Shown here: one piece after another, positions 60,888 to 64,000 of the stretch | Position numbering within the stretch: the stretch's first letter is position 1 | Layout: each line of letters begins with the position of its first letter | NCBI RefSeq assembly: GCF_014349235.1 | Contig: NZ_JACSOH010000007.1 | Coordinates: 124,001-188,000 of the forward strand | Length of the DNA stretch: 64,000 nucleotides | Direction of reading: 5' to 3' | Source: Cytophaga sp. FL35 | Lineage (GTDB): Bacteria > Bacteroidota > Bacteroidia > Flavobacteriales > Flavobacteriaceae | Position numbers and translations under genes: made by a program | Notes under the pieces: generated by a model | Seen by the model: only the letters and a program-made list of their open reading frames with translations | The model's database searches: none | Told to the model about the DNA's origin: nothing

Positions 60888-61538
60888 ATGAAAAGATTTT
60901 TACTCGCACTTACACTTATTATAGGCATCAATACCGTATCTGTACACGCACAGAATTCGCAAAAAGCGAAGGCCTTATTAGAAGATGTATACACTAAAGT
61001 AAAGGGCTATGATAATATTGAAGTCGACTTTAAGTATGTTCTCAATAACTCCGAAGCAGGAATCAACCAAGAAACCAGGGGCAATGTAACCTTGGAAGGA
61101 GAAAAATACATTGGTAACTTTTTTGGAGCCACCCAACTTTATGACGGGTCTAAAGTTTATACCATTGTTCCCGAGAATGAAGAGGTGACCATTGAAGACA
61201 AATCAGAAGATGCCAATGCCCTTACCCCTGCCAAAATGCTCACATTTTATAGGGATGGTCATAATTACGAAATGGACATTCTACAAAATGTAAACGGTAG
61301 AAAAATTCAGTTTATCAAGTTAACTCCCATTGATTCCAATTCTGAGATAAAAGATATTTTATTGGGTGTAGATGCCGAAACTAAACATATCTACAAGGTT
61401 ATTGAGAATGGTAAAAACGGCACGACCACTACAATTACAGTTAATACTTTCAAAACAAATCAGCCTTTGTCAAAAACCTTGTTTACTTTTGACGAAGCCA
61501 AGTACGAAAACGACGGCTACTACATTATAAGAAACTAA
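60888..61538 (+). CDS. lolA: LolA-like outer-membrane lipoprotein carrier
   Basis: Periplasmic chaperone that ferries lipoproteins to the outer membrane. A signal peptide starts at the ATG at 60888 (MKRFLLALTLIIGIN) and is cleaved near VHA-QN. An upstream in-frame ATG at 60852 would put a charged, Lys/Asn-rich stretch before the signal and overlap ftsK by 14 bp, so it is rejected. The mature part has the LolA fold pattern (QETRGNVTLEGEKYIGNF, NGRKIQFIKLTPID). Confidence 0.85.
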   Translation: MKRFLLALTLIIGINTVSVHAQNSQKAKALLEDVYTKVKGYDNIEVDFKYVLNNSEAGINQETRGNVTLEGEKYIGNFFGATQLYDGSKVYTIVPENEEVTIEDKSEDANALTPAKMLTFYRDGHNYEMDILQNVNGRKIQFIKLTPIDSNSEIKDILLGVDAETKHIYKVIENGKNGTTTTITVNTFKTNQPLSKTLFTFDEAKYENDGYYIIRN

Positions 61539-61548
61539 GCCCGCTGCA

Positions 61549-63060
61549 TTGAAACTTCTAGACCGATATATTCTATCGCGATTTCTTTATAATTTCTTGA
61601 GCTCGTTTGTGATTTTGATGTTCATATTCATCTTTCAAACGATTTGGCTTTTTATTGATGATTTTGCAGGGAAGGGTCTGGATATCATGATAATTGGCAA
61701 GTTCTTTTTCTATATGATGCCCAGTCTTACAGAAAAAGTACTGCCATTGACCGTATTATTAGCCTCTATTCTCACCTTTGGGACCTTTGCGGAGAATTAT
61801 GAATTCGCCGCTATGAAAGCTTCGGGCATATCCTTACAAAGGGCCATGCTCAGCCTTATTATTTTCATGGTCTTTTTAGGCGGCGTCACGTTTTATTTTG
61901 CCAATAATGTGATTCCGGCATCGGAACAGAAAATCTACAATATGCGGCGCAATATTGCCAAGGTAAAACCTGCGGCTGCCATTGAAAAAGGGGTTTTTAG
62001 TGATTTTGAGGGAATGAGCATCAAGGTAGATGATAAATACGGTGAAAAAGACCGCTTTCTAAAGAACGTCATTATCCATCAAAAAACGGCTACCAACGTC
62101 AATAGTACGGTCATCAAAGCAAAAACAGGGGAATTGATCAGTAGTGAGGATTCGGAACTTATACAATTGGTTTTGAAAGACGGCCATTACTACCGGGATA
62201 TTATTGATAAAGACAGTGATTCTAAACGTAAATATCCTTTTGCCAAATCAAAATTTGATATTTACCGAATGAACATTGAGGTTCCTGAAATGGAACAAGA
62301 CTTGGAAGAAGAAAACGTTTCCAATAGGGAGAAAATGAAAAATGTTTCCCGGCTTTTAAAGGACATGGACTCCCTCGAGCAGGATAACAAACGGATCGTT
62401 ACGGCATTTTCCAAGAATATAGTCAATAGAATGGGCGCTTTTAGTAAAATACCAAAAATTGATTCTGCGGTAGTTAAAAAAGTGCAGCAGCGTACCAGGG
62501 ACACTACCAAAACACAAGAATTAACAAACTCTTCCGTCACCAACGACACTGTACCCGAGGAGTTCACGGGAGATATTATGGACCTATTTAAGGAATACCA
62601 GCAGGGGCAAATTATCAATGCGGCCAAAAATTCGGTTTCCAATATCATGACCTCCATAGACGGTAAGAAAATTGAGATGGATAAACGTTATGAAATTCAT
62701 AGAAGGCATATTTTTTCCTTGCATGATAAGTACGCCTTGGCACTATCCTGTATCATCCTGTTTTTTGTTGGAGCTCCCTTGGGCGCCATCATAAGAAAGG
62801 GTGGAATTGGTCTGCCCATGGTAGTAGCCATCCTTTTGTTTTTGGTGTATTATTTCTTGGGGGTATTTGCAGAGAATTACTCTTACAAAGGAAACATCCA
62901 CCCCATTTTAGGAGCATGGCTTTCTTCTATGATAATGTTACCTTTGGGCATCTATCTAACCCAACGTGCCACGACAGATAGAGGCATGATGAGTTTTGGA
63001 AACGGTTTTGACCGAATCAAAAAATTATTTAAGAAAAAGAATAAAGACGAAGAACAATGA
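61549..63060 (+). CDS. lptG: LptF/LptG-family LPS-export permease
   Basis: Membrane subunit of the lipopolysaccharide export machine. Starts TTG, KLLDRYILSRFLYNF; three helices, then a periplasmic domain (about 130-360), then three helices. Its 503 residues exceed the ~360 of proteobacterial LptG; the excess is a charged helical region (about 245-365: EMEQDLEEENVSNREKMKN, IVTAFSKNIVNRM, and a Thr/Asn-rich piece), as seen in Bacteroidota forms. LptF must lie elsewhere. Overlaps ribB by 4 bp. Confidence 0.9.
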   Translation: MKLLDRYILSRFLYNFLSSFVILMFIFIFQTIWLFIDDFAGKGLDIMIIGKFFFYMMPSLTEKVLPLTVLLASILTFGTFAENYEFAAMKASGISLQRAMLSLIIFMVFLGGVTFYFANNVIPASEQKIYNMRRNIAKVKPAAAIEKGVFSDFEGMSIKVDDKYGEKDRFLKNVIIHQKTATNVNSTVIKAKTGELISSEDSELIQLVLKDGHYYRDIIDKDSDSKRKYPFAKSKFDIYRMNIEVPEMEQDLEEENVSNREKMKNVSRLLKDMDSLEQDNKRIVTAFSKNIVNRMGAFSKIPKIDSAVVKKVQQRTRDTTKTQELTNSSVTNDTVPEEFTGDIMDLFKEYQQGQIINAAKNSVSNIMTSIDGKKIEMDKRYEIHRRHIFSLHDKYALALSCIILFFVGAPLGAIIRKGGIGLPMVVAILLFLVYYFLGVFAENYSYKGNIHPILGAWLSSMIMLPLGIYLTQRATTDRGMMSFGNGFDRIKKLFKKKNKDEEQ

Positions 63061-64000
63061 TGACCGATACGGACAACAAGCTAAAGTTGCATACCATTGA
63101 GGAGGCCATTGAGGATATTAGAAACGGTAAGGTCATTATTGTTGTAGATGACGAAAACCGTGAGAATGAAGGCGATTTTTTGGCGGCTGCCGAATTGGCC
63201 ACCCCAGAAACCGTAAATTTTATGGCAACCCACGGTAAGGGTCTTATATGTGCCCCCTTGACCGAAGGCCGTTGCAAGGAATTAGGCCTTCATATGATGG
63301 TCACTAATAATACGGACCCCATGGAAACCGCTTTTACCGTTTCCGTGGATTTACGTGGTAAGGGAGTCACTACGGGTATATCTGCATCCGATCGTTCCAA
63401 AACGGTCTGTTCATTGGTAGACCCCGAAACCAAACCACATGATTTGGCCAGACCTGGGCATATATTTCCGCTGATTGCAAAAGAAGGCGGTGTGCTAAGG
63501 CGAACCGGACATACTGAAGCTGCTATTGATTTTGCGCGCCTCGCCGGATTGCAACCTGCCGGTATCATCGTTGAAATAATGAACGAGGATGGCTCTATGG
63601 CCAGACTGCCCCAATTATTTGAGGTAGCCAAAAAGTTCGATCTAAAAATTGTCTCCATAGAGGATTTGATTGCCTACCGAATGGAGCATGACAGTCTTAT
63701 TTCTAAGAAGGAGGATTTTAATCTTACCACCCGTTTTGGAGAGTTTAGGTTACGTGCTTACCAACAGACCACCAACAATCATGTGCATTTAGCCTTGACC
63801 AAAGGTACTTGGTCCAAGGAAGACAAGGTGCTTACCCGCATTAATTCCACTATGGTGAACAATGATATCTTGGGAACCTTGACCAATAATATAGATGCCA
63901 AACTTGAGGATATGTTCAAGGCCATAGAAAAAGAAGGTAAAGGGGCTATTGTCTTCATCAATCAGAACCCGGAATCCCTTAATTTATTGGGGCGTTTGGC
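63057..64000 (+). CDS. ribB: 3,4-dihydroxy-2-butanone-4-phosphate synthase with degenerate GTP cyclohydrolase II half (3' end cut by window)
   Basis: Riboflavin synthesis enzyme making the four-carbon unit from ribulose-5-phosphate. Start ATG at 63057 overlaps the lptG stop. N-terminal RibB half is complete: [11 protein letters not shown] (31-41), [48 protein letters not shown]. From residue ~215 a RibA-like domain follows ([11 protein letters not shown]) but the zinc cysteines are missing: the HSEC-type motif reads NSTM (263-266), the CDCG-type motif NNID, and RQEGRG is NQNPES. So GTP cyclohydrolase II activity is almost certainly absent. The frame runs off the right edge. Confidence 0.92.
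   Translation, partial: MMTDTDNKLKLHTIEEAIEDIRNGKVIIVVDDENRENEGDFLAAAELATPETVNFMATHGKGLICAPLTEGRCKELGLHMMVTNNTDPMETAFTVSVDLRGKGVTTGISASDRSKTVCSLVDPETKPHDLARPGHIFPLIAKEGGVLRRTGHTEAAIDFARLAGLQPAGIIVEIMNEDGSMARLPQLFEVAKKFDLKIVSIEDLIAYRMEHDSLISKKEDFNLTTRFGEFRLRAYQQTTNNHVHLALTKGTWSKEDKVLTRINSTMVNNDILGTLTNNIDAKLEDMFKAIEKEGKGAIVFINQNPESLNLLGRL

Noticed and set aside
1-64000. CRISPR arrays, insertion sequences, prophage, tRNA/rRNA genes, riboswitches
   Set aside because: No regular repeat-spacer blocks, transposase or integrase frames, phage genes, clover-leaf sequences or known riboswitch cores were seen while reading both strands.

Overview
The window is chromosomal DNA from a Bacteroidota bacterium, most likely a marine Flavobacteriaceae member; the genus cannot be fixed from sequence alone. 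The signs are AT-rich spacers without Shine-Dalgarno tracts, several TTG/GTG starts (3626, 50778, 51464, 61549), promoter-like TAnnTTTG/TTCG -7 elements with TTG-type -33 boxes, and typical family gene forms: fused E1 alpha/beta dehydrogenase, long (class II) IlvC, NADP-dependent GapN, OmpA-type lipoprotein, DsbD-like CcdA-thioredoxin fusion, and RibB with a decayed GTP cyclohydrolase II half. I see no rRNA, tRNA, insertion sequence, CRISPR array or prophage; this is core chromosome with a few accessory genes.

Layout. 1-9.8 kb: 3' part of an E1 2-oxoacid dehydrogenase, DoxX, holA, a stand-alone HsdR-N-like nuclease domain, a GT2 glycosyltransferase, an OmpA lipoprotein, a YciO/TsaC-like protein, and the pcrA-crp-VOC group. 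9.9-18 kb: M20 amidohydrolase, a degenerate OmpA paralogue, a small membrane protein, patatin, M1 aminopeptidase, recG. 18.2-34.7 kb: the whole branched-chain amino acid pathway in two clusters that face each other: leuCDAB on the plus strand, and ilvD-ilvB-(two methyltransferases)-ilvN-ilvC-ilvA-gapN on the minus strand, with an MFS transporter between. 35-42 kb: pxpABC (5-oxoprolinase) followed by an accessory stretch with a Zn-finger/DUF559-like protein, a GldL-like membrane protein, an astacin-type protease, a Tat-exported Gfo/Idh oxidoreductase and several very short ORFs. 42-54 kb: yifB, penicillin acylase, dsbD-tilS, pabB-FMN reductase, an HGSNAT-like membrane acyltransferase, lpd. 54-64 kb: nhaC, a redox group (2-Cys peroxiredoxin, thioredoxin, small acidic protein, tpx), dgkA, then ftsK-lolA-lptG-ribB, cut by the right edge.

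Main discovery. Between pxpC and ilvD, on the minus strand, an 18-codon ORF (MKHNTIEVVVILVVPIRE, 34941-34997; 9 of 18 residues Ile/Val/Leu) is followed by a strong intrinsic terminator (34881-34920). The octamer TGATACAG overlaps the leader stop codon and is repeated as the terminator 3' arm, so it can pair with the terminator 5' arm to form an antiterminator. This is a complete classical transcription-attenuation device for the ilv operon: ribosome stalling at Ile/Val/Leu codons would favour read-through, completed translation would favour termination. Other points to check are the two methyltransferases between ilvB and ilvN, a terminator hairpin between ilvC and ilvA, and a spacer at 41.4-42.0 kb holding two micro-ORFs separated by intrinsic terminators.
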